Positions 45,320 to 53,090 of a DNA stretch of 64,000 nt are shown piece by piece. The notes below the pieces were generated by a model, which was not told where the DNA came from, did no database searches, and saw only the letters and a program-made list of their open reading frames with translations. The stretch spans positions 186,001-250,000 of the forward strand of contig NZ_LUTS01000004.1 in the NCBI RefSeq assembly GCF_001597735.1. Direction: 5' to 3'. The translations under genes were made by a program, and so were the position numbers. Numbering within the stretch: position 1 is the stretch's first letter; each line of letters starts with the position of its first letter. The stretch is from Neptuniibacter pectenicola. Its GTDB lineage: Bacteria; Pseudomonadota; Gammaproteobacteria; Pseudomonadales; Balneatricaceae.

Positions 45320-46714
45320 ATGGAAATGAGTCAACTTACAGACGAAGATCTGGCAAAAATTAAAGTTCCCCCCCATTCGATGGAGGCAGAGCAATCTGTT
45401 TTGGGCGGACTTATGCTGGATAACAATGCATGGGATACGGTGTCCGAGGTGGTATTGGAGGATAATTTTTATCGCCAAGAGCATCGTCAGATCTACCGTA
45501 CTATGCAGAAGCTGGTTAATGATGGTAACCCTATTGATGTGGTCACCCTCTCAGAAGAGCTGGATCGTACCGCTGAACTAGAAAGTGCGGGCGGTTTGGA
45601 TTATCTGATTGAGCTGGCTAAAAATACGCCCAGTGCATCCAATATTCGGGCGTACTCCGAAATTGTGCGTGACCGTGCATTATTGCGTCAGATGATATCG
45701 GCTGCCAATGAGATTGCAGACCAAGCGTTTCATCCTGAAGGACGCAGTTCGGAAGAGATTCTGAATGAAGCAGAGCAAAAGATTTTCCGTATCGCGGAGA
45801 ATCGGCCTAATCAAGGTGGTCCCGAAAACGTAAACACCCTGCTTAAAAAAGCTGTTGATCGTATAGATACACTATTCAATAGCGATGGTGACCTGACAGG
45901 GGTTACAACCGGGTTTGATGACCTTGATGCAAAAACTGCAGGTTTGCAGCCTTCTGATTTGATTATTGTTGCTGCGCGTCCCTCCATGGGTAAAACCACG
46001 TTTGCGATGAACTTGGTTGAAAATGCGCTGATGGCGTCCGACAAACCGGTGTTGGTATTTAGTCTTGAGATGCCGGCGGATCAGCTGGTTACGCGTATGT
46101 TGTCGTCGTTGGGCCGAATAGATCAAACCCGTGTACGTACGGGAACCTTGGAAGAAGAGGATTGGCCTAAGTTAACAACCGCCGTCAATATGATGCGTGA
46201 TAAGCCGCTGTTTATTGACGATCAGGCTGGTATTAGCCCCAACGAAATGCGGACGCGGGCACGGCGTATAGTACGTGAGCATGGGGAGCTTTCGCTCATC
46301 ATGATCGATTACCTTCAGCTCATGCAGATGAAGACGAAAAATATTGAAAGCCGAACACAGGAAATATCTGAAATATCTCGCTCCTTAAAGGCGTTAGCCA
46401 AAGAGTTGGAGTGTCCTGTTGTGGCACTATCTCAGCTCAACCGTTCACTTGAGCAACGTCCTAATAAACGCCCTGTAAACTCGGATCTGCGTGAGTCGGG
46501 AGCTATTGAGCAGGATGCCGATGTGATTATGTTTATCTATCGTGATGAGGTTTATAACGAAGATTCAGAGCATAAAGGGGTCGCTGAAATTATTATTGGT
46601 AAGCAGCGTAATGGTCCGATTGGTACATCAAGGCTCGCCTTTATTGGTAAATATACGAAGTTTGAGAACTTAGCACCTGATGTCTATGCTCAATACGTAG
46701 GTGCAGATGATTAA
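45320..46714 (+). CDS. dnaB: DnaB, replicative DNA helicase
   Basis: Hexameric RecA-fold helicase of the replication fork, 464 aa. The N-terminal domain has VPPHSMEAEQSVLGGLMLD, followed by a linker helix. The C-terminal helicase domain carries Walker A (ARPSMGKTTFAMNL), SLEMPADQLVTRML, Walker B (LIMIDYLQLM), the LSQLNRSLEQRPNKRP arginine region and a final IGKQRNGPIGT. Start may be ATG 45320 or 45326; neither has a strong Shine-Dalgarno site. No intein interrupts the gene. Confidence 0.97.
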   Translation: MEMSQLTDEDLAKIKVPPHSMEAEQSVLGGLMLDNNAWDTVSEVVLEDNFYRQEHRQIYRTMQKLVNDGNPIDVVTLSEELDRTAELESAGGLDYLIELAKNTPSASNIRAYSEIVRDRALLRQMISAANEIADQAFHPEGRSSEEILNEAEQKIFRIAENRPNQGGPENVNTLLKKAVDRIDTLFNSDGDLTGVTTGFDDLDAKTAGLQPSDLIIVAARPSMGKTTFAMNLVENALMASDKPVLVFSLEMPADQLVTRMLSSLGRIDQTRVRTGTLEEEDWPKLTTAVNMMRDKPLFIDDQAGISPNEMRTRARRIVREHGELSLIMIDYLQLMQMKTKNIESRTQEISEISRSLKALAKELECPVVALSQLNRSLEQRPNKRPVNSDLRESGAIEQDADVIMFIYRDEVYNEDSEHKGVAEIIIGKQRNGPIGTSRLAFIGKYTKFENLAPDVYAQYVGADD

Positions 46715-46752
46715 TAAACGGGAAGATGATTTTTTATTAACCTGTTGAGTAC

Positions 46753-46781
46753 AAAAAAGGCCGCAATAAGCGGCCTTTTTG
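46753..46781. terminator. Bidirectional terminator between dnaB and the thioesterase gene
   Basis: A-tract, stem AAAAAGGCCGC / GCGGCCTTTTT with an AATAA loop and T-tract, placed between two convergent genes and able to stop transcription from both sides. Confidence 0.9.
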
Positions 46782-46792
46782 TTATCTGCTGT

Positions 46793-47227
46793 TTACTCCG
46801 TGTCTTTAATAACTTTATTGGTAAACTCTTCAGGCACAGCTGAGACTTTACGCGTTTCATAATTAAAAAAGACGACCCCTGTTTTGGCGTGAGCCAGTTC
46901 TACAGCGGTTTTTTTGTTGGTGATTAAATAGTAAATATCACAGCCATATGCGTTTAGATCGGCAATCGCTATATCAATCTGTAATTGGTCACCATGAAAG
47001 CCTTCAGCTTTATAAACAATGGCTGAGTCCGTCATGATCAAGCCAAGGCCTTCAATATCAAGCTCTCCATAATGATAATGGTTCAGGAAGCGGATTCTCG
47101 CTTCATGAATAATAGAGAGCATTGCATCATTACTGAGGTGTCCACCATAGTTAATATCGCTGATACGAATAGGCAGCTCAGTGGAAAAGATATAGTTTTC
47201 TGGCATATCTAGTTTGATTCTTGCCAT
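46793..47227 (-). CDS. Hotdog-fold acyl-CoA thioesterase (4HBT/YbgC-like)
   Basis: A 144-aa protein of the 4-hydroxybenzoyl-CoA thioesterase class. The pattern SDINYGGHLSNDAMLSIIHEARIRFL (landmark Asp, Asn, Gly-Gly-His) is the catalytic segment of this hotdog family, and the C-terminal strand VVFFNYETRKVSAVP is typical. The substrate cannot be told from sequence; an acyl-CoA or acyl-ACP is likely. It lies 6 bp after bioA on the same strand, so a role near biotin or pimeloyl precursor metabolism is possible, although this adjacency alone proves little. Confidence 0.85.
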   Translation of the reverse strand: MARIKLDMPENYIFSTELPIRISDINYGGHLSNDAMLSIIHEARIRFLNHYHYGELDIEGLGLIMTDSAIVYKAEGFHGDQLQIDIAIADLNAYGCDIYYLITNKKTAVELAHAKTGVVFFNYETRKVSAVPEEFTNKVIKDTE

Positions 47228-47233
47228 GTTTCC

Positions 47234-48520
47234 TTACCTTGTATAATGGGCGACGGCATCGACCATGCCGGTAGTTAATTGGTTGAGATCCTCATCCTGC
47301 ATAATATAGGGTGGCATCACATAAACCAATTTTCCAAATGGACGAATCCAGAGTCCACGTTCTATAAATAGTTTTTGAATTTTAGCGGTGTTTACCGCTT
47401 CTTTCATCTCAATAACACCGATAGCGCCTAGGCAGCGAACATCTGCCACGCCTTCTAAGGTTTGTGCTTCGGCTAAACCTTGCTTGAGCAATCGCTCGAT
47501 ACGGTTAACGTCGCTTTTCCAGTCGTTGCGCTGCAATAGAGCCAAGCTTGTGTTGGCCACTGCACAGGCTAGAGGGTTGCCCATGAAGGTTGGGCCGTGC
47601 ATAAAACAGCCCGCACCTCCCGCTGAAATAGTCTCACCAATATGTGTAGTGGTCAGTGTTGCCGCTAAGGTCATATATCCCCCTGTCAGGGCTTTCCCCA
47701 CACAGAGTATATCCGGTTGTATATCGGCGTGTTCACAGGCAAACAACCGCCCGCTACGGCCAAACCCTGTGGCTATTTCATCGGCAATTAATAGTACATT
47801 ATATTCATCACAGAGTTTACGTGCTTCTTTAAGGTAGTGGGGTGAGTAAAAACGCATCCCTCCTGCGCCTTGCACTATAGGCTCCAAAATGAGGGCGGCA
47901 ATGTTGTGATGATGTTCATCGAATAAGGCTTTTAGGGGGGCAATATCGTCACTGTCCCAAGGTTCATCGAACCGGGTTTGGGGAGCGGGTGCAAAAAAGT
48001 GTTGGGGCAGTAAGCCGGTGAAAATTTCATGCATTCCCGTCACGGGGTCGCAAACAGACATGGCGCCAAAGGTATCACCGTGATATCCATTTTTAATGGT
48101 AATCAGTTTGTTTTTTTCGCTAAGATCTTGGGCGTGAAAGTACTGGATAGCCATCTTTATGGCCACTTCAACGGCCACCGAACCTGAGTCGGCGAGAAAT
48201 ACTTTATCTAAGTTGGCGGGGGTCATTGCCACCAGTTTTTTGCACAGTTCGATAGCGGGTTCATGGGTAAGGCCGCCAAACATCACATGGGACATTTTAT
48301 CAATTTGCTCATGTGCAGCCTGGTTAAGTTCAGGGTGTCCATAACCGTGTATGGCTGACCACCAGGATGCCATGCCATCAATAAGTTCCCGCCCGTCCGA
48401 CAGCGTTATTTTTACGCCGGATGCCGATTCTACAGGGTAGGTTGGCGGTGGATTTATCATCGATGAGTAGGGGTGCCATATATGTTGCTGGTCAAAAGTG
48501 ATCTGTTTGGAGCTAATCAT
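47234..48520 (-). CDS. bioA: BioA, adenosylmethionine-8-amino-7-oxononanoate aminotransferase
   Basis: PLP enzyme converting KAPA to DAPA with SAM as amino donor. The 428-aa protein has the N-terminal [24 protein letters not shown], the PLP-region [24 protein letters not shown] (Asp contacting the PLP nitrogen) and the Schiff-base Lys in VGKALTGGY. The other biotin genes lie about 7 kb downstream at 55612-60158, on the other strand. The promoter must lie in 48521-48807, shared divergently with the RiPP operon. Confidence 0.96.
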   Translation of the reverse strand: MISSKQITFDQQHIWHPYSSMINPPPTYPVESASGVKITLSDGRELIDGMASWWSAIHGYGHPELNQAAHEQIDKMSHVMFGGLTHEPAIELCKKLVAMTPANLDKVFLADSGSVAVEVAIKMAIQYFHAQDLSEKNKLITIKNGYHGDTFGAMSVCDPVTGMHEIFTGLLPQHFFAPAPQTRFDEPWDSDDIAPLKALFDEHHHNIAALILEPIVQGAGGMRFYSPHYLKEARKLCDEYNVLLIADEIATGFGRSGRLFACEHADIQPDILCVGKALTGGYMTLAATLTTTHIGETISAGGAGCFMHGPTFMGNPLACAVANTSLALLQRNDWKSDVNRIERLLKQGLAEAQTLEGVADVRCLGAIGVIEMKEAVNTAKIQKLFIERGLWIRPFGKLVYVMPPYIMQDEDLNQLTTGMVDAVAHYTR

Positions 48521-48807
48521 CGTAATGGATCCTAAAGAACGGTGAAAATATATAGTGTGAGACTAACTTAGGTATTTGATCCGCAACTTTTAATATAAAA
48601 AATAACAGTGGTAAGGAACTAAATACAAAAACGATGTTCTATTTAAACACGTACTCGCTGTAATAAAAAAATTCAGATTTATTTTTTTAGTATTTGAAAC
48701 TTTATTTAATACATTGAGTCACAAATGACAGAGCACGTTATGAGCTTGAATCAATTTTAGAAAATATAATGCAAGATATAACAAATTATAATTGGGGTGA
48801 ATTCAAA
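48521..48807. promoter_or_regulatory. Divergent AT-rich region between bioA and hvfA-type operon
   Basis: A 287-bp AT-rich spacer carrying both promoters. A perfect TATAAT lies at 48765-48770, 38 bp before the RiPP precursor ATG and correctly oriented for it. No good -35 hexamer lies 16-18 bp upstream, which would fit an activator-dependent promoter. No BirA-like operator (TTGTAAACC type) was seen for bioA. A GGGGTGA ribosome-binding site ends 7 bp before the hvfA ATG. Confidence 0.45.
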
Positions 48808-49206
48808 ATGGTTAAAAATATTTCAGTAAAACCTATGGTAGCAGTTGTTGGCGCAGCATTCATTGCAGGTATGGCAACAGCACCTTTAGCATCCGCTGCA
48901 GAAAACCCTTTTGCGGCTAAAGAGCTGTCTTCAGGTTATAGCCAGCAAGTTGCTATGAACGAAGGTAAGTGTGGCGAAGGCAAGTGCGGTGGCGACAAAG
49001 CTAAAAAAGCTGAAGGTAAGTGCGGCGAAGGCAAATGTGGCGGCGATAAAGCTAAAAAAGCTGAAGGCAAATGCGGCGAAGGCAAATGTGGCGGCGATAA
49101 AGCTAAAAAAGCTGAAGGCAAATGCGGCGAAGGTAAATGTGGCGGCGATAAAGCTAAAAAAGCTGAAGGCAAATGCGGTGAAGGTAAATGTGGCGGTTCT
49201 AAGTAA
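48808..49206 (+). CDS. hvfA: HvfA-type RiPP metallophore precursor with ten EGKCG motifs
   Basis: A 132-aa secreted precursor peptide. The ATG at 48808 is chosen because GGGGTGA lies 7 bp before it and a signal peptide follows at once ([20 protein letters not shown], cleavage near ASA-AENPF at 30-31). After residue 51 comes a 17-residue unit [17 protein letters not shown] repeated four times plus a fifth partial copy, giving ten EGKCG motifs and ten Cys, the only Cys in the protein. In Haemophilus influenzae HvfA, EGKCG Cys residues are converted by HvfB/HvfC to oxazolone/thioamide pairs that bind copper. The downstream genes match that pathway. A frame extending upstream to 48769 exists but adds nothing signal-like. 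Confidence 0.93.
   Translation: MVKNISVKPMVAVVGAAFIAGMATAPLASAAENPFAAKELSSGYSQQVAMNEGKCGEGKCGGDKAKKAEGKCGEGKCGGDKAKKAEGKCGEGKCGGDKAKKAEGKCGEGKCGGDKAKKAEGKCGEGKCGGSK
48961..49203 (+). repeat. 51-bp tandem repeat in hvfA (five copies, last partial)
   Basis: In-frame repeats begin at 48961, 49012, 49063, 49114 and 49165. Copies differ mostly at synonymous third positions, and copies 2-4 are nearly identical, as expected of recent expansion by slippage or recombination. Each full copy encodes two EGKCG motifs plus a GDKAKKA spacer. Confidence 0.95.
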
Positions 49207-49237
49207 CCCCCGCTAGGCTTTTATTGTAGCTTTATAG

Positions 49238-49261
49238 AGGCCCTGCGATGCGGGGCCTTTT
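49238..49261 (+). terminator. Intra-operon terminator/attenuator between hvfA and hvfB
   Basis: Nine-bp stem AGGCCCTGC / GCGGGGCCT (one T-G pair) with a GAT triloop, then TTTT. It lies 32 bp after hvfA and 24 bp before hvfB. The short T run suggests partial termination, which would make more precursor than enzyme. Confidence 0.75.
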
Positions 49262-49284
49262 GATATCAGGTTTGAGGTGTGTAG

Positions 49285-50136
49285 ATGAGCAGAGAAAACT
49301 ATCCTGTACAAGGCGCTGGCTTTGGGTTTCGACGTTGTATGTCGGAAACATTGAAAGAGGTGGAGTCTAGTTCGTTTGATTTTCTTGAGATCGCTCCAGA
49401 AAACTGGATGGGCTTGGGTGGGCGTTTTGGTAAGGCATTTCGTCAGTACACTGAGCAGCACCCGTTTATGGCGCATGGTTTGTCGCTCTCTATTGGTGGG
49501 CCAACGCCTCTTGATATGGATTTTCTGTCTAGGCTAAAGCAGTTTTTAGCGGATCATAATATTCGCGGTTACTCTGAACATTTAAGTTATTGTTCGGATG
49601 ATGGTCACCTATACGATTTAATGCCAATCCCTTTTACCGAGGAGGCGGTTAAATATGTCGCAGGACGCATACGTCAGGTGCAAGATGTTCTAGAGCAGAA
49701 AATTGCTATGGAAAATGTCTCGTATTATGCGGCGCCGGGTTCAGAAATGACGGAACAAGCGTTCCTCCTTGCTGTCCTCGAAGAGGCGGATTGTGACCTG
49801 TTGTTAGATGTAAATAATATTTATGTTAATAGCGTTAACCATGGCTATGATGCCGCAGACTTTCTAAAGGCGATGCCTGCTGAGCGGATTATGTATCTGC
49901 ATATCGCTGGGCATTATACCGAGGCAGACGATTTGTTGGTGGACACTCATGGTGCGCCAGTAATTGATCCTGTTTGGTCATTATTACAGCGCGCCTATGA
50001 ACAATTTGGTGTGCTTCCGACATTATTGGAAAGAGACTTTAATATCCCATCACTCCCTGAGTTACTTCAGGAAGTTGAACAAGTTCGTTTCTATCAAAAT
50101 CAGTGGAAGATGATCCATGCACAAACCGTCGCCTGA
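49285..50136 (+). CDS. hvfB: HvfB-type MNIO (DUF692) multinuclear iron oxidase, RiPP maturase
   Basis: A 283-aa TIM-barrel enzyme of the DUF692 multinuclear non-heme iron-dependent oxidative family, which modifies Cys or other residues of RiPP precursors. The family's His/Asp/Glu iron-ligand regions are visible in order: FMAHGLSLSIG, YSEHLSYC, AMENVSYYA, LLLDVNNIYVN, YLHIAGHYTE, DTHGAPV and TLLERDFNIP. Start GFGFRR follows PVQGAG, the usual N-terminus. The next gene overlaps by 20 bases, which suggests strict coupling to its HvfC partner. The predicted reaction is four-electron oxidation of EGKCG Cys to an oxazolone/thioamide pair, by analogy with Haemophilus. Confidence 0.94.
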   Translation: MSRENYPVQGAGFGFRRCMSETLKEVESSSFDFLEIAPENWMGLGGRFGKAFRQYTEQHPFMAHGLSLSIGGPTPLDMDFLSRLKQFLADHNIRGYSEHLSYCSDDGHLYDLMPIPFTEEAVKYVAGRIRQVQDVLEQKIAMENVSYYAAPGSEMTEQAFLLAVLEEADCDLLLDVNNIYVNSVNHGYDAADFLKAMPAERIMYLHIAGHYTEADDLLVDTHGAPVIDPVWSLLQRAYEQFGVLPTLLERDFNIPSLPELLQEVEQVRFYQNQWKMIHAQTVA

Positions 50137-50914
50137 TCAACCTAACTTTCAGAACGTGCAGTATCAATTTGCTGCGCATATCAGAAACCCCCAGGAGAAT
50201 GCTGCGCCTGAGGGGATTGAAGATCGTAGAATGGCGATCTACCGCGACCTGTTTTTTAACAATGTTGAAGGCTTTCTTGCGGGTAATTTTCCAGTCTTAA
50301 AGCTTATTAGTTCTGAGCAATACTGGCTTCGCTTAGCGCGTGATTTTTTTGATAAACACCGTTGCCATACGCCCTATTTTTTAGAGATTGGTCAGGAGTT
50401 TATCGAGTATGTGGCGGATGAGCGTGAGCCGAGTATCGAGGATCCGGCTTTTCTCCAGGAGTTGATTCATTATGAATGGGTTGAATTAGCGCTCGATGCA
50501 TCGACCGTGGAGTTGCCTTTACAGGATGTTGATGCAAATGGCGACCTGCTAACAGGGCACCCAGTACAGTCGCCTTTAGCGTGGTTACTGTCTTATCAGT
50601 TCCCTGTGCATTGTATCCGTCTCGATTATCAGCCAGAGGCACCTTTGGAGGCGCCGACCTTTCTTATCGCTTATCGCAACCGTGAAGATGAAGTTAACTT
50701 TATGGAAGTTAATTCTGTCACGGCTAGGTTGCTCTACTTGCTCTCGGAGGATGAGGGGCTGTCGGGTGCGGACGCACTCAAGGCGATCGCTGATGAGATG
50801 CAGCACCCTGATCCACAGCAGGTGATCGATGGAGGGTTACAAACGATGGAACATTTGCGTTCCAAAGGGATCCTATTAGGGACAAATATCAAATCTAATG
50901 CTGCCGTAGGTTAA
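50117..50914 (+). CDS. hvfC: HvfC-type RiPP maturation partner (DUF2063 domain)
   Basis: A 265-aa protein with the N-terminal DUF2063 (putative DNA-binding-like helical) domain: QYQFAAHIRNP, EDRRMAIYRDLFFNNVEGFL and NFPVLKLISSEQYW. A C-terminal domain follows, with FMEVNSVTARLLYLLSEDEG. Partner proteins of this type bind the precursor leader and complex with the MNIO enzyme. The reading frame begins inside hvfB (20-base overlap), so synthesis of the two is coupled. There is no signal peptide, so modification takes place before export of the precursor. Confidence 0.92.
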   Translation: MHKPSPDQPNFQNVQYQFAAHIRNPQENAAPEGIEDRRMAIYRDLFFNNVEGFLAGNFPVLKLISSEQYWLRLARDFFDKHRCHTPYFLEIGQEFIEYVADEREPSIEDPAFLQELIHYEWVELALDASTVELPLQDVDANGDLLTGHPVQSPLAWLLSYQFPVHCIRLDYQPEAPLEAPTFLIAYRNREDEVNFMEVNSVTARLLYLLSEDEGLSGADALKAIADEMQHPDPQQVIDGGLQTMEHLRSKGILLGTNIKSNAAVG

Positions 50915-50952
50915 GGCGCTTTGGCATTATACGTATAATAAAGGATGTAATT

Positions 50953-51558
50953 ATGGCCAATGCTGTCATTAATATAGCGAACCGTTTGCAAGATATATTG
51001 GATCGAACACGGTGTGTAGATGGCTTAGCGCCGCTGCTACTACGTTTGTATTTAGCACCCGTATTTATGCAAGCGGGCTGGAATAAACTCTCTCATTTTG
51101 AAGATACCGCGGCTTGGTTTGGTAACCCAGACTGGGGTCTTGGGTTGCCGATGCCTGAGGTGATGGCTGCTTTAGCTGCTGGCACAGAGCTCTTTGGCGG
51201 TGCTTTGTTAATTGTTGGCTTAGCGGTACGTTGGATCAGTATTCCGTTAATGGTGACCATGTTGGTAGCTGCTTTTGCAGTTCATTGGGATAATGGCTGG
51301 TTAGCGATCGCGGATGGTAGCAGTTGGCTAGCTAATGAGCGTGTTATGGAAGCTCAGGAGCGTTTAGCTGCGGTAAAAGGCGTCTTGCAAGAGAACGCTG
51401 ATTACGATTGGTTAACTGGGCGGGGCTCAGTGGTGATTTTAAATAACGGTATTGAGTTTTCGATAACTTATCTCATTATGTTATTTAGTTTATTTTTTAC
51501 AGGTGCGGGTCGTCTCTTTAGCATTGATTATTGGGTAGCTAAGCTATTTCGAGATTAG
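50953..51558 (+). CDS. hvfX: DoxX-family membrane protein of the Hvf operon (HvfX/HvfD-like)
   Basis: A 201-aa integral membrane protein of the DoxX family with four predicted helices: LLLRLYLAPVFMQAGWNKL, VMAALAAGTELFGGALLIVG, ISIPLMVTMLVAAFAVHW and FSITYLIMLFSLFFTGAGR. DoxX members are regular last genes of Hvf/bufferin operons; their exact role (redox, or handling the modified peptide or copper) is not settled. An insert of about 50 residues between helices 3 and 4 (WLANERVMEAQERLAAVKG) is longer than in minimal DoxX proteins. A strong terminator follows. Confidence 0.9.
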   Translation: MANAVINIANRLQDILDRTRCVDGLAPLLLRLYLAPVFMQAGWNKLSHFEDTAAWFGNPDWGLGLPMPEVMAALAAGTELFGGALLIVGLAVRWISIPLMVTMLVAAFAVHWDNGWLAIADGSSWLANERVMEAQERLAAVKGVLQENADYDWLTGRGSVVILNNGIEFSITYLIMLFSLFFTGAGRLFSIDYWVAKLFRD

Positions 51559-51581
51559 GCAGAGAGTTAAAAAGCACAGCA

Positions 51582-51615
51582 CAATAAAAAAGGCCGTTAA
51601 CGGCCTTTTTTATTG
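51582..51615. terminator. Bidirectional terminator after the Hvf operon
   Basis: A perfect 34-nt palindrome: A-tract, GGCCGTTAACGGCC core and T-tract, flanked by CAAT/ATTG. It lies between the DoxX gene and a convergent small ORF and can act in both directions. Confidence 0.92.
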
Positions 51616-51628
51616 TAATGAAACTGAG

Positions 51629-51799
51629 TTAGCGTTGTTGAGTCTGGGAGAATAAACCGATATAGGCATCAGCATACCAATGAGAAGCACTCATTAGGTC
51701 GTTCACTGATGCAGAGTCTAAAACCCGCTCAATATAATATTCATATAATGCGCTAGATTCTTCGATAAAATTTTCTATATATCCAATATCGTAATTCAT
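51629..51799 (-). CDS. Small acidic protein of unknown function (56 aa)
   Basis: A short frame on the minus strand beginning MNYDIGYIENFIEESSALYE and ending GLFSQTQQR. A GAGGTG Shine-Dalgarno site lies 6 bp before the ATG, and the stop is immediately followed by the bidirectional terminator. The product is acidic, rich in Tyr (six) and predicted helical. There is no signal peptide, membrane segment or recognised family. Good initiation signals plus a terminator make it a probable real gene. Confidence 0.6.
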   Translation of the reverse strand: MNYDIGYIENFIEESSALYEYYIERVLDSASVNDLMSASHWYADAYIGLFSQTQQR

Positions 51800-51926
51800 A
51801 TACACCTCAAGGGTTAATTAACTCAGCTCCTTAAATCGTTCCGTGGTAAGGAAAGTGCGGGGTAAACTAACGCTTATTTTACGTTCATCTTATACTTTAG
51901 TCAAAATTGATATAGATCAATGTTTT

Positions 51927-52295
51927 TTAAAGGCTTTCCTCTAGCAGGCGTTTCTTTTGCTCTTCACTTAACGAATCAACTGGTTGGTCTGTCAGTGATT
52001 CGAGCATCTCATTTAATAAGGGGGCACATTCATTACCTGAGTTGAGGGCGTTATCGATCAGCTCACCAATGGTCATGTCCGGTTCCTGATTCAGGGCTTG
52101 TTGGTCATCCATACACTGTAGGTAGTTTTTCATATATGAACTGCTTATTTTGCCTTTTTCATCAACGAGCGCAGGAAGTTGGAAGAGCCATTGCTGTAGT
52201 TGCTCTGTTAGTGGGTCGGTATCTTCATCGGCGGCTAGATAAGACGATGTCGTCAGTAGTAAACAGCTGAGTAAAAGCCTATATAAATATGTCAT
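51927..52295 (-). CDS. Small secreted protein, unknown function
   Basis: A 122-aa protein with a signal peptide (MTYLYRLLLSCLLLTTSSYLAA) and an acidic, mostly helical mature part with two Cys residues (YLQCMDD and NECAPLL), which could form a disulfide in the periplasm. The ATG at 52295 is preferred because AAGGAG lies 6 bp upstream; a GTG at 52301 would be too close to it. I recognise no family. It sits downstream of trmO on the same strand with a 60-bp gap. Confidence 0.65.
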   Translation of the reverse strand: MTYLYRLLLSCLLLTTSSYLAADEDTDPLTEQLQQWLFQLPALVDEKGKISSSYMKNYLQCMDDQQALNQEPDMTIGELIDNALNSGNECAPLLNEMLESLTDQPVDSLSEEQKKRLLEESL

Positions 52296-52361
52296 TGTCA
52301 CTCCTTAAAGTATGGGATGCAGCTTAGTACGCGCGAACTGAAGAGGGTCTGAATATTTCAT

Positions 52362-53078
52362 TTAACGCACTTGCTCAATTGTATCTACATAGATGTGTGT
52401 GTCTGTAATTCTGAAGCGGATATTCAGGTCATGTAATCGTATACCGTAGGCTTTATCAGGGTCATTTTTTTTGTAAGCGGGGCGTGGGTCACATTTGAGT
52501 AGTTCGCTGATCTGGCTTTTTAGGGGTTGCTGCAAGCGCTGGGCTTCGGTTTGCAATGCGCTGAGTGCGTTGTCAGAAAAGAGGAGTGTTTGTGCTAACG
52601 GTGTGATTGTCTCAGCAAAGGGAAAGGTCGCTTCCGGTAGGCTATCGGAGTAAGGCAGGTAGGGCTTTATATCAAGAATGGGCGTACCGTCTAACAGATC
52701 AGCGCCGCTGACAGTAAGCTCTACACCGCACTCAGTGGTATGTATCTCCAGCAGTTTTACCGATGATAACCCAATCGGGTTGGGCCGAAAAGGAGAACGT
52801 GTTGAGAATACTCCGAGACGTTTATTACCGCCGAGTCGGGGGGGGCGCACGGTCGGCTTCCAGCCTTTGTCGACGCATTCGCTAAAAATAAAGATGAGCC
52901 AAATATGACTGCAGTCCTGTAAGCCTCGAATGCTTTCCTCGCTACTGTAGTTTGGCAGCAAGGTGATGGTGGATACGACGGTGTCGGCAAGCCCCGGTTG
53001 TCGAGGAATACCAAATTTCTCTTTATAAGGGCTTTTGACAACGGCAATGGGCTGGAGTGTATAAGTATCTTGCATCAA
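52362..53078 (-). CDS. trmO: TrmO, tRNA(Thr)(GGU) m6t6A37 methyltransferase
   Basis: SAM-dependent enzyme (formerly YaeB/TsaA) that methylates t6A37 of tRNA-Thr-GGU. The 238-aa protein has the N-terminal beta-barrel fold with IAVVKSPYKEKFGIPRQPGL, CSHIWLIFIFSE, VFSTRSPFRPNPIGLSSVKL and GADLLDGTPILDIKPYLPYSD, all hallmark segments. The C-terminal domain has DPRPAYKKND and YGIRLHDLNIRFRI. It starts 12 bp after the Na/Pi cotransporter gene on the same strand. Confidence 0.93.
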   Translation of the reverse strand: MMQDTYTLQPIAVVKSPYKEKFGIPRQPGLADTVVSTITLLPNYSSEESIRGLQDCSHIWLIFIFSECVDKGWKPTVRPPRLGGNKRLGVFSTRSPFRPNPIGLSSVKLLEIHTTECGVELTVSGADLLDGTPILDIKPYLPYSDSLPEATFPFAETITPLAQTLLFSDNALSALQTEAQRLQQPLKSQISELLKCDPRPAYKKNDPDKAYGIRLHDLNIRFRITDTHIYVDTIEQVR

Positions 53079-53090
53079 TGGTTTTATCTT

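Noticed and set aside
46793-48520. Separation of bioA from bioBFHCD as an unusual rearrangement
   Set aside because: bioA unlinked from the other bio genes is common in gammaproteobacteria.
48936-49172. Minus-strand repetitive Pro/Leu/Ser-rich ORF opposite hvfA
   Set aside because: It is the complement of the 51-bp repeats; no start signals, and the plus-strand frame has a signal peptide and a coherent operon.
48961-49203. Short regular repeats as a CRISPR array
   Set aside because: The copies are contiguous, without spacers, and keep one reading frame; they are coding repeats.
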